From Adiantum capillus-veneris (Eukaryota; Streptophyta; Polypodiopsida; Polypodiales; Pteridaceae), in assembly GCA_014529385.2 (NCBI GenBank), contig CM043964.1:6295997-6359996 (forward strand): 64,000 nt of DNA. Direction: 5' to 3'. The notes below the pieces were generated by a model. That model saw nothing but the letters and a program-made list of their open reading frames with translations, did not search any database and was not told the origin of the DNA. Of this stretch, positions 47,765 through 59,158 are shown piece after piece. A program made the translations under genes and the position numbers. Every line of letters begins with the position of its first letter. The first letter of the stretch is position 1.

Positions 47765-48159
47765 ATGCACCTCTCCCTGTTGCTTGCCTTCGCCATCGCC
47801 AAAGCTCACTGCACCCCCACCCCCTGTTTCCGCTCGCTGCCCACCTCTCACCTCCTCCCAGTGTGCTGCCATACAGGCCCCCTGCTGCCCGCTGCTCTCG
47901 CCCCCTACCCACTCGCTGCTTCCGCTGCCCTCCCTCACGCTACCCCTCCCCCTCCCGCCCCACTTGGCCCACTCCTCAGTACTCCTCTCCTCCCACCCAA
48001 GCGCCGCACTCTTCTCTCAACCAGCCCCACCCCCACCCCCGGGCTTTTCTTATTTTCCTCGTTGATCTCCTCCTATGGTTCTTTAATCATTTTAGTTGTG
48101 ATTCAATTCAGCAGCAGGAAAATGCCCACTCTCGACTTTCTTCGCAATAGCAGACACAA

Positions 48160-49012
48160 ATGAAGGCTCGTGGTCCGCCTGAGATGGACTCTGATGAAGC
48201 CCCTTCGTCCAACCCCGTCGAGCCCACCAACCCGGCTTGCTCTGTTAGCGATCCTTGCAACAGAGGTGGAGCGCCTTCAGGCCACTTTTGTTACTTGTAT
48301 GATCATTGGCAGTCAACCCAGCAAAGGTGAAGTGCGCGACCTCCTACAGGCCCATCATTTAGCAGAGGTGAGAAAGATAATCGGCATACAGCTTCTTGGG
48401 CAAGGACTCTACCAAATCAAGTTTGAGACTCCCCACATGGCTGCCAAGGTAATTTCACTAAGCCCGCTAGCCATCCGAGCGGTCATGGCTGATTTCCGAC
48501 AGTGGCACCATGGTTTTGACCAAGTTTCAGGTGTTCTTACCAAGGAAGCAGATCTTCCCATTTTAGTCTGCTTCCCCAGCCTGAGGAGAGAGTACCTCCT
48601 GCTTCTTTCCAAGATTGGTTCCGAGATCGAAACAATCTTGGAGACCTCGCGCACGGCAGCTTCAATTGTTGCCAAGGCTATTAATATTTCTACAGTATGC
48701 GTTCTGGTTCAAGACATACCCTCTCGAAGGTGGTCTTTCTTCCTAGGGTGAGTGGTGGGTGGCTCAGCCACAGGGTGGAGTATTCAAGACTCCCGAACTA
48801 GTGCTTCATTTGCAGACAAATGGCCACTTACCGAAGGCCTATTCTCAGAGGAGATCTTGACCCGCATCGCATGCTCAGGACCCCCAAGGCTCAACATGCA
48901 CAAAGGACAGGTACCCAAGACACAGGCTAGCACTTCGACAGAGGCCAACGACAAGCCAACTGATGACTGGTAGCAAGTGCATGGCCGCAGTCGATAGAGA
49001 AGGGCTCGGCAC

Positions 49013-49044
<32 letters not shown>

Positions 49045-49691
49045 ACCCCCCTTCTTCTAGTGGCCGACCTCCTGCAACCCAACAGCAAGGGGTTCCAAAA
49101 GGGAATTGTTTCTACCCTTTGCAACAGGATTCCCCTAAGGAGCCTCCCTCCACCTCAACTTCACCGTCGCCAACCCCTCCGCCTACCGACTCCTATGCCT
49201 TGCCTCCGCCTCCGCCTCCACCTCCACCTCGCCACAGGCACAGAGGCTAGCGGTAGGCATTTCCTTTCCGTTGTGTGGCACGGATCACACAGAGTGGACC
49301 TTGCACACAGTCCTTGATTAGCTTCGGGTCCAGGCTTTAGAGTCTCACACCACACAGAGGACCTGGGGGTGACAGATTTGATACAGACACTTTGGCCGCT
49401 AGCCAGGCTCAGTGCGACGCCACCAGATGCAGGTGGATGTAGGCACATTGTGGTTCACTTTTTTGTCGATACTCAAAACTCCCCTTGCTATGTATATCTA
49501 CATGAGGATTCTTGAACGAAGGATGTAGCCCTACGGGCTGCACGCTCTGCTTGGGCCTGGGTGGGACAATCACTTCAGGCACGCCTATCTCAAGGTCACT
49601 CAGATGCGGATTACCCCCCGTCTAAGCCAGCCTCAAAGATAGCTATGCTGGCTATTGTTGCAACATCGGTCTCTTCTCACCAATCCCATGA
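48160..49691 (+). pseudogene. LINE-A ORF1 (A6), frameshifted
   Basis: ATG at 48160-48162 in the same context as A4. Frames switch early, then VERLQATFVTCMIIGSQPS, FETPHMAAKVISLSPLAIR and FRQWHHGFDQVSGVL match A4. The knuckle region is damaged (FICRQMATYRRP in another frame). The C-terminal domain is recognisable: LGVTDLIQTLWPLARL, CRHIVVHFFVDTQ, CYVYLHEDS, then a stop, and ARSAWAWVGQSLQARL. The ATGA junction is kept at 49688-49691, although the reading frame into it is shifted. Confidence 0.8.
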
Positions 49692-50533
49692 CGATTGTCT
49701 CGACTCTCATGGAATGTACAAGGTTAAGGTGGACCCCAGTTTCAACGTCGGAGGGGTCGCATTCGACGATGTGGTCATATTTGCATAGCCGCTATGAGAC
49801 CTTTTGGTTAGCTGCTTTTGGGCCTGGAGGCATCCAAGGAGGTGTATGTATCACTATTGTGGACTTATGGCAGCAGGCCATTGTGGACAGAAGTATTATT
49901 GTATTGGGTAGGGCCCAGTGGATTACTATGCAAGTTTACGGTAGCCTCATGGGCTTCTTAAACCTCTATGCGCCAACCAAACGAGTGCACTAGCTAAGTT
50001 TTGGTCACACATCGTGGAGTCTTAAGTATGACCTTGAGGATTGAGGATTTCAAATGTTTGCTAGCATGCAGGATTTGTACAACCCCTAGATAGCTTATCC
50101 TTCTCTTTATCTAACCACAAACTAGGGGAAGTGAATCTATCTCAGATAGATCGCTTCTACGCCAGTGACCGCATCTATGACATGGGAGGATTTTGTATGC
50201 ATTTTGGCAAGGACTACCTTTTCAGATCAATGATTCTTATTATGACAGACAGAAAGAGGAGCACGAGTGCGATGTTGCGCATCCCCAGGAGGATTCTACT
50301 GGATACAGAGCTCAAACTGCGGGTGGTGGCGCTTTGGAAAGTGTTTGAACTTTGGACACTCAGAGAACCCCTGCTAGTAGCGTGGCCGCCAAACTCATTG
50401 AGCTTAGTCGCTACTTTTCCTTCTTGAATCTGCTGCTCGCTTGGCTACAGCCAAGGAGGGAGAAGAATTCCCTCAAACGCGGCATTTCTTTCTTACAGCG
50501 GATGCAAGAGCGCCACCCTGATAGTCCTTGGTT
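49688..50533 (+). pseudogene. LINE-A ORF2 endonuclease (A6), partial
   Basis: APE-type endonuclease that would nick the target. Visible: MTIVS at the ATGA start, PGGIQGGVCITIV, MGFLNLYAPT, and LSQIDRFYASDRIYD near 50140-50170. After it, the linker to RT is cut by the copia LTR at 50534. Stops and shifts throughout. A7 keeps the equivalent C-terminal part (LSRIDHFYVSDHI). Confidence 0.75.
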
Positions 50534-50784
50534 GTGTTGGAATTAGGGTTGCAGGAAAACACACACAGCTTGGAGAAGATGAAGGAAGCTCAAGGCACAC
50601 AACAGAGAGTGTATTACTTAGTGTGCAATGGAAAGATAAGATAGCCCTAAAATTATGGGTATATATACAATGCACGGGGGGAAAAACCTCCTAGTGAGAG
50701 AAAAAATGCCCCGGCGGTCCTAAGTGTGTTCACACACAGCACTACCACATGTACAGACATCACTACCACATGTATATGGTAACA
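50534..50784 (-). repeat. copia 3' LTR
   Basis: TG...CA ends on both strands (plus view TGTTGGAATTAG...GGTAACA), preceded on the element strand by the polypurine tract. Length and TGTTGGAATTAG-type end are usual for plant copia. Confidence 0.82.
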
Positions 50785-51582
50785 AATTCCCCCTCGGAGT
50801 GATACAGTGAATGAGAGCTGGCACATAGGAAGTGCCATGCCCCAAGGACATGGCACATAGAGTATAGGGAAGTGCCATGCCCCCAAGGACATGATCAGTC
50901 CACAAAGGGGAGTAAACCCAAAGCTTTGCGAAAAGCTTCAAACTTCTCAGGAGACAATGCCTTTGTGAAAAGATCTGAAAGGTTGTCTTGTATTGGCACA
51001 TAAGCCAAGCTGATCTCTCCTGTTGAGAGCCTCTCCCTGACATTGTGGTAATGCACGTCAATGTGCTTTGTGCGAACATGAAAAATTGGGTTCCTTGCAA
51101 TTGCCAATGCGTTGTGACTGTCAGTGTAGATAGTGTTGGCAGTGTCTTGTACAACACCCAAACCAACCATAAGGCGTCTGAGCCATACACACTCAACTGT
51201 AGCCTGTGAAGACTGCCATGTACTCAACCTCACAACTAGAAGTGGCCACAGTAGGTTGCTTCTTGCTCAACCATGAGATACATGAACTGCCGAGCATGAA
51301 ACAAATACCACTTGTGGACACTTGCGTGTCAAAACAACCATCCAATCTGAGTCCGAAAAAGCATGTAAGTCTAGCGGCAATGATCCCCCCTTGGGATAAA
51401 ACAAGCCAAGATGTAAAGTGCCACTCAAGTAGCGAAAAATCCTCTTGACAGCGTGCCAATGCTTGGACCCTAGGCTATGCATAAATCTGCTGACCTATGA
51501 GACTGCAAACTGAATATTTGGCCTCGTGTTGCATACATAAATGAGACATCCACACAACAGTTTGGTAAAGAATGACATCCGC
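50534..51582 (-). mobile_element. Ty1/copia retrotransposon 3' end (RNase H plus LTR)
   Basis: Minus-strand copia remnant. The RT end and RNase H are recognised in pieces: RPNIQFAVS, HWHAVKRIFRYLSGTLHLGL, SDSDW, STSGICFMLGSSCISWLSKK, SCEVEYMA, then VRTKHIDVHYHNVRERL and GEISLAYVPIQDNLSDLFTK (50895-51233). A purine tract (50785-50797 in minus view, CCGAGGGGGAATT) precedes a 251-bp LTR, 50534-50784, with TGTTACC...CCAACA ends. The 5' part is missing: it is cut by A7. Confidence 0.9.
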
Positions 51583-54114
51583 AATTAGTTAATAAAACTG
51601 CCCATAGGGCTACAAACCACCTCTACTAGAGAGGGCTACATCAAAAGCATGGGAATACTCTCTCAACAAGTAAACAAAATATGTACAATGAGGCTAAATC
51701 ACAAAATGGGAGGAGGAAAGAGCCACACAGGTGGCCGGTAGTGCCATTTGGGCGCACCCTGGACCATGGTGAAGAAAGGCCCTGGTCGCCTGAGTCGCAG
51801 GAAAGCCTCTCTGTGCTCCCGCATGCCATCGAACTTGCCCTGAAGTCTCAAACTGGCCCCTAAGAGTATGAATCAGTTCCAACCAAAAGTCACGAACGAT
51901 CTCCGCGTGTGAGCAAGGCGAGCCTCGAAGATGCAGAAGCAACGGGTCTGCCAAATGAACTAGTGTCAGCTACAGATGAGCTCCCAACACACCTCTCTCA
52001 CTCTGCACCACTCTTGGGGAGGTAAGCTCTGTGAAGGCTAAAGTGTAGGTCCACCCCCCTGGATCACTATCATCCTACTGGTGGAGGCTAGCTCAAACTA
52101 GAGCTCACGGCCCGTGAGGGTGGACCAGGCTGCAACACCTGAAGTGTATTGTCACTCTGTGGAAAGAGCTGGCAACAGTCAAAGAACCCGAAGCCAAACC
52201 TGCTCTGCCATGAGGCAGTCCCACGGGTCACAGACAATGAGGTTGACTCTCCAAAGGATGGTCACAGGCTGCACAGGTTGTCGAAAAGTCACTATATGCT
52301 AGCTAGCTCCCCATTGCTGTAGCTCTGTGTACAACTAGCCACTGGAACAAAGCGACTCACCTTGGCTGTCTGGAGTCCCACAACCGCTTCCAAAAACCTG
52401 ACAAGAACTCATCTGTGAGACCCTCCTCCTGCCAACGAAGTGCTGCAGCAGGACGAGCCTCTTTCCGTACTGCCAGCATATGGCACTTCAATCAAAGAGT
52501 GGATTGAAAGAAGGGGATCCCATGGTGATCGGTGAAGAGAAGTATTCTCTCCAAAACCACTCTCCAAGGTCCCAATGTACTCGTGCCAGAGGGCAACTCT
52601 CCCAAGCTCAAAGCCGCCATGGCTTGTCTCAAGATCTGATGGGTCAGGATCTATGACACAAGTCCCCCCACAAATGCCCACTACTCGTATCCTCTAAAAA
52701 CAACACTCTGCAACATGTGGAGCCTCTACTGAGACTCTGTGTAGGCGACGCTCTCCCTGGATCTCAAAGCACATGGGGGATACGAACTCCGAGAAAGCAC
52801 GAACTGCAATGAGGACCTCCAATCGCGTGAAGGCCCCCATCCATCTGGGAGCTGCTGTCTCTAGAGAGGTGAGCCAATCAGCTGGTAAAGCCTCTGTAAT
52901 GTCCTGGAAAATATCTGCGTCCCTCGCATGCCTCGTAGCTCAATGCTCTGTGCTTCCCCGCGAAAACCTGAAAACAGAAGCCAATCACCGAGAGTACGGG
53001 CTGGGCTCTCTTCCATGGGACCCCAAGAAACATGATGCCTACTACCAACCAGGTGGCCTCTTTGAGTGCTAATCATGGGTTTCCAAACAAGGGACTGTCT
53101 CAAGCGCTCCTCCATGCAAGTGGGCTGGTGCTGCTCTAGGCCACTCCTCAGCTGCTCCCAAGACCGAAGCAGCCTCGCGGCAAACCGATCCTCCAACCTC
53201 CTGCTCGGGCCAACTCAGCGCATCTCTGTAAAGATCCACATGATGGAAGGGCTCCAAGGGCCTCCTGCATGAGGGACACGAGCTCGAAGCTTGTGAAGCA
53301 AGTCCTTCCAGGGCTCCTCCCCTGGAAACAGTCCTCTAACAACAAACTTCCCAAGAAGGGCTCTCCTCTGTTGTGCTAGTTCTATGATCCCCAGCCCCCC
53401 TGAGAACATGGTAAGGTGATGATCTTCCATGGGGCTCAGTTGACAACAGATCACGGTAAAAATCAGTAGCAAATGTACACATATCCTTAGGCTCTAAAGC
53501 AACTGACCCATCGAGTCTCCTCAATTGGCTGACACTAGTGTGCGCGTGGCGGGACCCCACCGTCTCAAAAAACTCCCCAATAACTCTATCACCCACCTAG
53601 CTCCACCGAGATGCCTGCTAATGGAAGGCAAACTCATAAAGCCGCTCCTCAATGCTAACCAACTCCTCTCTAGCCTCCTGCATCTACTCCTCCAGCCAAG
53701 GACTGTCTGGATGTTGCTCATGAATCCTCTGCAAGGAAACAATGCCCCGTTGGAGACGCTTCTCCTCCTTCCTGGCTGCAGCCATTGGAGGAGAAAGCGA
53801 CTACGCTCAACCAGTCCAGAGGCCACTCTACCAGAAGGGGTGTCCTGCATGTCCACGCTCTCTGTCCAAAGTGTCTCCACTCGCTCTTTAAGCTTTGTAT
53901 CCAGCAAGATCCTCTCAAGGATGCGTAGCATCGCAAACCCCCCCCCCCCCCTCCTCTGTCTGTTCCTCATAGAGAGAATCACTGGCGCATGGTCAAAAAA
54001 AGTAGTCCCTGCCAGGATGCAAACAGACCCCCCCATAACACAGATGAGGTCACGCCTGTCACAGATGTGGTCACTGACGTAGAAGTGATCTATCCGAGAT
54101 AGACTCACTCCTCT
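51583..54114 (-). mobile_element. LINE-A copy A7 with RT deleted
   Basis: Minus-strand LINE-A from a shortened 3' tail (TTAGTTAATAAAACTG) to the endonuclease. It keeps the C-terminal zinc domain and the region before it, then near 53430 jumps from the linker (FATDFYRDLLSTEPHG) straight to QGGLGIIELAQQRRALLGKF. The whole catalytic RT core, about 1.3 kb, is therefore deleted. The upstream part (53521-54114) has linker and endonuclease end: LSRIDHFYVSDHICD, TTFFDHAPVILSM. Cut by a family C LTR start at 54115. Confidence 0.85.
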
Positions 54115-54271
54115 TGTCACGTGCACATCTAACCCTATGTGTACGTGGACAAGCTGTTTCTACTTCTAGGTTTAGGAAGCCTAGGAAGTATTATGGCAGC
54201 TTTGTGAGCCTGTGCACAAGCCGTGCATGTCCAGGCACTTAGAGTAACTGCATACCCTCTGATTGCACAAT
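54115..54271 (+). mobile_element. family C LTR start (C5), 157 bp
   Basis: Begins TGTCACGTGCACATC, the family C LTR start, and runs to GATTGCACAAT, where the inverted C1 LTR begins. The rest of C5 is not in the window: either C1 inserted here and the remainder lies to the right of 64000, or it was lost. Confidence 0.75.
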
Positions 54272-55453
54272 TGTAAGGTGCAGCGGAAGTGAATGTTGAA
54301 CTTTGCTCAAGATGAGTCCTCCAAACTGTGCTCAAGGGTTCCTTTTAATTACGGAAGGGAGCGTCTTCCGTTCCTTTAGTGAGAGAGTGCAAATAATCAC
54401 AAACAAGTGGTAAACACTGTGAATGAAGGTGTTGAGACTGAGAGATAGAGAGAGAAGAATACGACATCATAAAAGTTGTTAAACCCTTCTCGAAGGGCCC
54501 CTCTCTCGATGGCGAGAGAAGTCTATGCTATTGATTGCACAAATCTCTACAATCGTCTGAATGCAATGGTCTTGCCGACGATGTCGACAATGATGAGGAC
54601 GACGACGAGACGTGCTGAAAACTGAAAGCACTAGGGGCTGAAATCTGCAAATCTTGTATCTCTCCTGAATTTTGACTCTATGTCGGTGACGACGATGCGA
54701 CGACGACGCGCTGAAACCGCAGATGCTGAAAATCTGCGAATTGTGGGCTGAATCTGCAAACCCTAGCTGATCTGACCATGCGACGAGGATCTACTGCGGG
54801 AAGGTGAGATCTGCGAGGTTTGGGGGCTGCGGTGCGGAGTCGGACTGCTGAAAACTGAAAATGCTGATGCAAATGAGAGGATCTGTCGCCAGAAACTGCA
54901 AATGCTAGGGTTAGTCTACTGTTCCAAAAACGCTAGGCATGAGGGAGAATCAGCTGCAAAAACGCTGGTGAATCTGCTAACGCCAGGCTGATCTACAAGT
55001 TACAAAAACGTTGGGGCTGATCTGCAAATGCTAAAAAATGGCAGAAAACGCTAAGTTGTTCCGTCGGGCGTCTTACTGAGAAGGTGCACTGTCAAACACC
55101 TGGTCTCTGTTGCCTCTTCTGCCAGAAAGTGCTAGCGCTAGCTTTTCTTATATACTTGCTTGGTCAAATTGCCCTGCCCAGTTTCCCAACAGTCACTTAC
55201 TAATAATAGGTGAAAAATGGCTAAAATAGGAAAAATAGGTTCTTTGCACTGTAAAATGCTCCTGATGGATTTTGATAGTAATGCTTATCATCATGCTGTG
55301 TGCAACCAGAGGATATGCATCTACACTAAGTGTCTGGACATGCATGGTCTGCGAACAAACTCACAAAGGTGCCAGAACACTTCCTAAACTGACCTAAACC
55401 GGAGACCTGAAGTAGCTTGTCACGTGCACATAGGGTTAGATGTGCATGTGACA
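54272..55453 (-). repeat. 3' LTR of C1
   Basis: 1,182 bp with TGTAAGGTGCAGCGG...GTGACA in plus view. TATA box at 55147-55154 (minus). Many AACGCTA/AGCGTTTT boxes. Purine tract AAAAAGGAGAGGA on the element strand directly before it (55454-55470). Confidence 0.88.
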
Positions 55454-55454
55454 T

Positions 55455-56161
55455 CCTCTCCTTTTTAAAGTGAGGTACTGGTACCGAATTGTATGGCGTC
55501 GAGGGAGATTGCTAACAGTGTCCGCAATCCTGGAAAGGACTCTTCGCCAACCCACTCTGATGTGTGGGTCGTGCGATACTTGAACTTCATAAAGGTCTGC
55601 AACGCTTGCTTCTTTGGGCTACGTCGAAAGCGACACAAAGTCATTTGTGGCTCCTTCAATGCTTCAACTTCATCTATGGACATAAATCCACCTTCTTCAA
55701 GAATCTCCGAGGAGGAAAATTCCTGAAACCACTTCCCAACACAAAAACATGAACATACCCATTCCATGTAAAGTGACTGGAAACATTCTAGTCTTCTTCA
55801 AAGACTGTGCATGCAATGTAGATGAACATAGAGACGGAATGCCAAACCGTTCATCAAACACACACAAAAAATGGAATCAAATCATGTCTTTTTGATCTAA
55901 ATCTATCAATTGTGGCAAATCACAATGGAAATGCCAATGCTCGATGCTCAATTTTTCTTTTGCTTTTTCTGAGACTGTGTCATGGCAAGGAAGAGACATG
56001 GAATGTGAATTCCTTGAATGCAAAAATTTTATCTTTTCATGAGTAATCCGCATACATTCGTGCTCATTCATCAGTGAATCGTGTTCATCGTACAATATGG
56101 CTTGCCTATGGAAAGGGAACACATAAAGACTATGAATAAAATAGAGGAAACCGTCACGAAT
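55455..56161 (-). pseudogene. family C internal coding, C-terminal part (C1)
   Basis: Minus strand. FIRDGFLYFIHSLYVFPFHR and HDSLMNEHECMRITHEKIKF (56161 toward 55880) match C2 at 58730-58870. Further on, FVGKWFQEFS-like sequence and RRSPKKQALQTFMKFKYRTT, THTSEWVGEESFPG, ending LDAIQFGTSTSL next to the purine tract, match 61500-61775. Function unknown; it sits where RT/IN would be in a complete element. Conserved in two copies, so it was a real coding region. Confidence 0.6.
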
Positions 56162-56166
56162 GAAAC

Positions 56167-57089
56167 TGTCACGTGATACATCCAACCCTATGTGTCCGTG
56201 GACAAGCTATAGCATGACTAGGGTTCAATTCAGTCAAGTCAATCTAGAATAGAAAGTGATCTGACACTTTTGTGAGCCTGTTCCGCAGGCCGTGCATGTC
56301 CAGAAGCTTAAAGTAGATACATATCCTCTCGTTGCACACAGCATGATCATCAACATTACCTTCAAAATCCAGCAAGAGCACTTGCTCAACAGGCACCTTC
56401 TCAAGCAAGACTACCCCAAGAACCCCTGGCGTTCCAGCCCAGAAGCCCTAGAGTTTTCAGCATGGGAACCCAACGATATTCAGCCATGAACAACAGCGTT
56501 TTTCAGCCTTGAAGACTCGACCATTTCAGCGATTTTTGGACCAGCAAGCCAGCGTTTTTCATTTCAGCAGAGCAGCACTTTTAGAACAGCAAGATCAACG
56601 TTTTTAGGACAGCAAGATCACCGTTTTTGCAGCAGCCAAACTCAGCGTTTTCAGCAGTACCTACACCAGCAGAGTTGGCGTTTTTGCAGCAGCATACTTC
56701 ATCAATTTCAGCAGTTGAAATCAGCAGATAAAGCGTCATTCGAAACTAGCAAGTCATTAGATCGTCGTCTCCGTCGACTTCCACCTAGACACACTTTGCA
56801 TCAACATCTTGTACCAGATTGTGCAATCAATAGTAGACCGCTCTCATCATAGAGAGTGGGGCCTTCGGAGGAGGGTTTTGACAACATTCTGGAGTCGTAT
56901 TCTTCTCTCTCTATCTCTCAGTCTCATGCACCTTCATTCACAATGTTCGCCTCTTTGTTTATGTCCATTGCACTCTTTCACTAAAGGAACGGAAGGCTCT
57001 CCCTTCCGTAAGTAAAAGGAACCCTTGAGCACAGTTTGGAGCACTCATCTTGAGCAAAGTTCAACATTCACTTCCGCTGCACCTTACAT
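56167..57089 (+). repeat. 5' LTR of C2
   Basis: 923 bp, TGTCACGTGATACATCC...GCACCTTACA. Shorter than the C1, C3 and C4 LTRs: the segment with the TATA box is missing after about 56357. Hairpin arms CCGCTCTC/GAGAGTGG at 56838-56859. Confidence 0.92.
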
Positions 57090-57090
57090 T

Positions 57091-57102
57091 GGTATCAGAG
57101 CT
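57091..57102 (+). promoter_or_regulatory. primer-binding site (tRNA-iMet) of C2
   Basis: TGGTATCAGAGC lies two bases after the 5' LTR. This is the classic plant LTR element site complementary to initiator methionine tRNA. Confidence 0.93.
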
Positions 57103-57540
57103 TTGGCAGTGTTCTGTATCACTCATGGAAAGAACCACAGATTTTTTTTGCTTGTTGCGATCTCATGGAACCCAAGACTTCTTGGGTGTGTCGATTCCTA
57201 ATCGTGTTTTTTGAAGAGTGACAGGAAACCCAAGAAAGAAAGGCTTGTCCAGCCTCCCCTTGTGCCTCTTTTCACTCATTGAGAGCGGACCGTGCACTTA
57301 GTGGCCGGCCAATCGACGTGAGGTGGGAAAAAGCAACCTTGGTGTGAGCGCAAGGCCGCCAAGGGGTGCGCCCGCGGAAAAGAGTAGAACTCGAGTGAAG
57401 AGAAGATCCTTCTCCAACGCGATTAGCAAGCGAAAGAAAAACTCAAGAACCTCAAGAACCCAAGAACCCAAGACCCCCAAGAACACAAGTTCCTAGTGAA
57501 CTTAAGAGCTTAAGAACCCACAAGAACCCACGATTGCAGA

Positions 57541-58710
57541 ATGATCATCACTCGAAGCGGAATGGATACTTCGCTTGGAAGTGATGAGCATGAGAGAGGC
57601 GAAGAAGAATTTTCCCCACCAGGAGGTTTTTCCAACCCTCCCCCATCCCCATCTACGACACCGATTGCACTAACTCCAATGGAGGAGTTGGAGTTGTTAT
57701 TTATGGGAGTTGGAGTTGGAGTTGGTACGCCCACGGAAAAGAGCAGAACTCGGGTGAAGAGAAGATCCTTCTCTAACACAGATTGCAAGCGAAAGAAGAA
57801 CCTCAAGAACCAAAGAACCTCAAGACCCCCAAGAACTCAAGACCCACAAGAACCCAAGTTCCTCGTGAACTTAAGAACCCAAAGATCTCAGTGGATGGTC
57901 ATCACCCGAAGCGGCATGGATACTTCACATGGAGGTGATGAGCATGAGGGTGGTGAAGAAGAATTTTCCCCACCAGGAGGTTTTTCTGACCCTCCCCCTT
58001 CCCCATCTACGCCAAAGATTGAACCAACTCCTATGGAGGCTTTGATCAAGTCGATGATGGACATGATGGTACGACAAGGTAGACAACGAGAAGTGTGGCA
58101 CGAAGAAAGAATGGCAACCATAGAGCATGAATGCGAGCAAGCACGCTTGGCGGCCATAGAAAGAAACGCAGAATTGGATCGCGAGTCCACAGAAAGACTA
58201 GCCGAATTGGCTCGCGAGCGCAAAGAAAGATTGTTAGAGCATGAAGTGCAGCCAAACCAACGCATGCAAGAGTTTGTCCTACTATTCTCTAATGTGCAGG
58301 CGCAAATTGAAGAGAATCCGGAAAAGGAGACTCTCTCAGTCTCTTCTTTTCCAAAGCATGACACACATGATTTGCATGATAATGATAAGCTTGATGATTT
58401 GCATGATCAAGATGTGATTATTCACGAGCATGATGATTTGCATGATCAGGATGTGATTCTTCACGAGCATGATGATTTGCAAGAAGAAACTGTGATTGTT
58501 CTCAAGGATGATGGTTTAGTTGATGCTTTTTCTAGTGAAGTTAACCTCATTGCAGATTCGATCAATCATGAAGAACCGATCTTGGCTCTCGAGTCGAGGT
58601 CCAAAGAAACCCCACAGGAAGATTCAATCAATCACGAAGAACCGATCTTGGCTCTTGAGTCGAGGTCCAAAGAGTCCCCCATAGGAAGTATTCTGTGTTC
58701 GAATGATTAG
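57541..58710 (+). CDS. family C Gag-like protein, internally deleted (C2)
   Basis: 389 codons from ATG 57541. The N-terminus carries two copies of a MIITRSGMDTS / MVITRSGMDTS module (57541 and 57895) with PPGGF(S)PPPSPST. Residues about 160-235 are a charged helix (REVWHEERMATIEHECEQA). Then FSNVQAQIEENPEKETLSV and His/Asp-rich repeats (LHDQDVIIHEHDD). Two copies of SINHEEPILALESRSKE follow. Compared with C1, the Gag core and protease that should come before SNVQA are missing. Structural role presumed from position; no known domain is certain. Confidence 0.65.
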   Translation: MIITRSGMDTSLGSDEHERGEEEFSPPGGFSNPPPSPSTTPIALTPMEELELLFMGVGVGVGTPTEKSRTRVKRRSFSNTDCKRKKNLKNQRTSRPPRTQDPQEPKFLVNLRTQRSQWMVITRSGMDTSHGGDEHEGGEEEFSPPGGFSDPPPSPSTPKIEPTPMEALIKSMMDMMVRQGRQREVWHEERMATIEHECEQARLAAIERNAELDRESTERLAELARERKERLLEHEVQPNQRMQEFVLLFSNVQAQIEENPEKETLSVSSFPKHDTHDLHDNDKLDDLHDQDVIIHEHDDLHDQDVILHEHDDLQEETVIVLKDDGLVDAFSSEVNLIADSINHEEPILALESRSKETPQEDSINHEEPILALESRSKESPIGSILCSND

Positions 58711-59153
58711 TCAGCACGTATTGTTCGAGTGTTTCATTCGTGATGCTTTACTGTATTTTAGTCACCGTCCTTATGTGATCCCTTTTCATAGGCATGACAT
58801 ATTGTTTGATGAGCAAGATTCACTCATGAATGAGCACGAATGTATGCGGATTACTCATGGAAAGATAAAATGTTTGCAGTCACAAAAGTCACATTCCATG
58901 TCTCTTCCTCGGCATGACAGTATCAGAAAGAGCACAAGAAAGATTGAGCATCAAGCTTGGGCATGTCCATCGTGATTTGCCACAGTTGATTAATTTAGAT
59001 CCAAAACACAAGATTCGATCTCATTGTTTGTGTGTGTGTTGTGAACGGGTTGGCACTCCGTCTATTTGTTCAGCTACATTACATGCACAGTCCTTAGAGA
59101 AGACGAGATTTTTTCCAGTCACTTTAACATGGAATGGATATGTTCATGTTTTT
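58711..59153 (+). pseudogene. family C internal coding, C-terminal part (C2)
   Basis: Continues after a stop or shift near 58710: FECFIRDALLYFSHRPYVIP, DSLMNEHECMRITHGKIKCL, then ERLSIKLGHVHRDLPQLINL and VTLTWNGYVHVFV up to the C3 insertion. It resumes beyond C3 (61501-61778) with RRSPKKKALQTFMKFKYRTT. Unknown function. Confidence 0.55.
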
Positions 59154-59158
59154 GTGTT

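Larger units (their letters stand above)
47765..50533 (+). mobile_element. LINE-A copy A6, 5' half
   Basis: Includes the C-rich leader (47765-48159), ORF1 and the endonuclease, and stops in the endonuclease-to-RT linker (FLQRMQERHPDSPWL) where a copia LTR begins. It supplies the endonuclease that A4 lacks. A C-run of about 30 bases at 49013-49044 interrupts ORF1. Confidence 0.85.
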
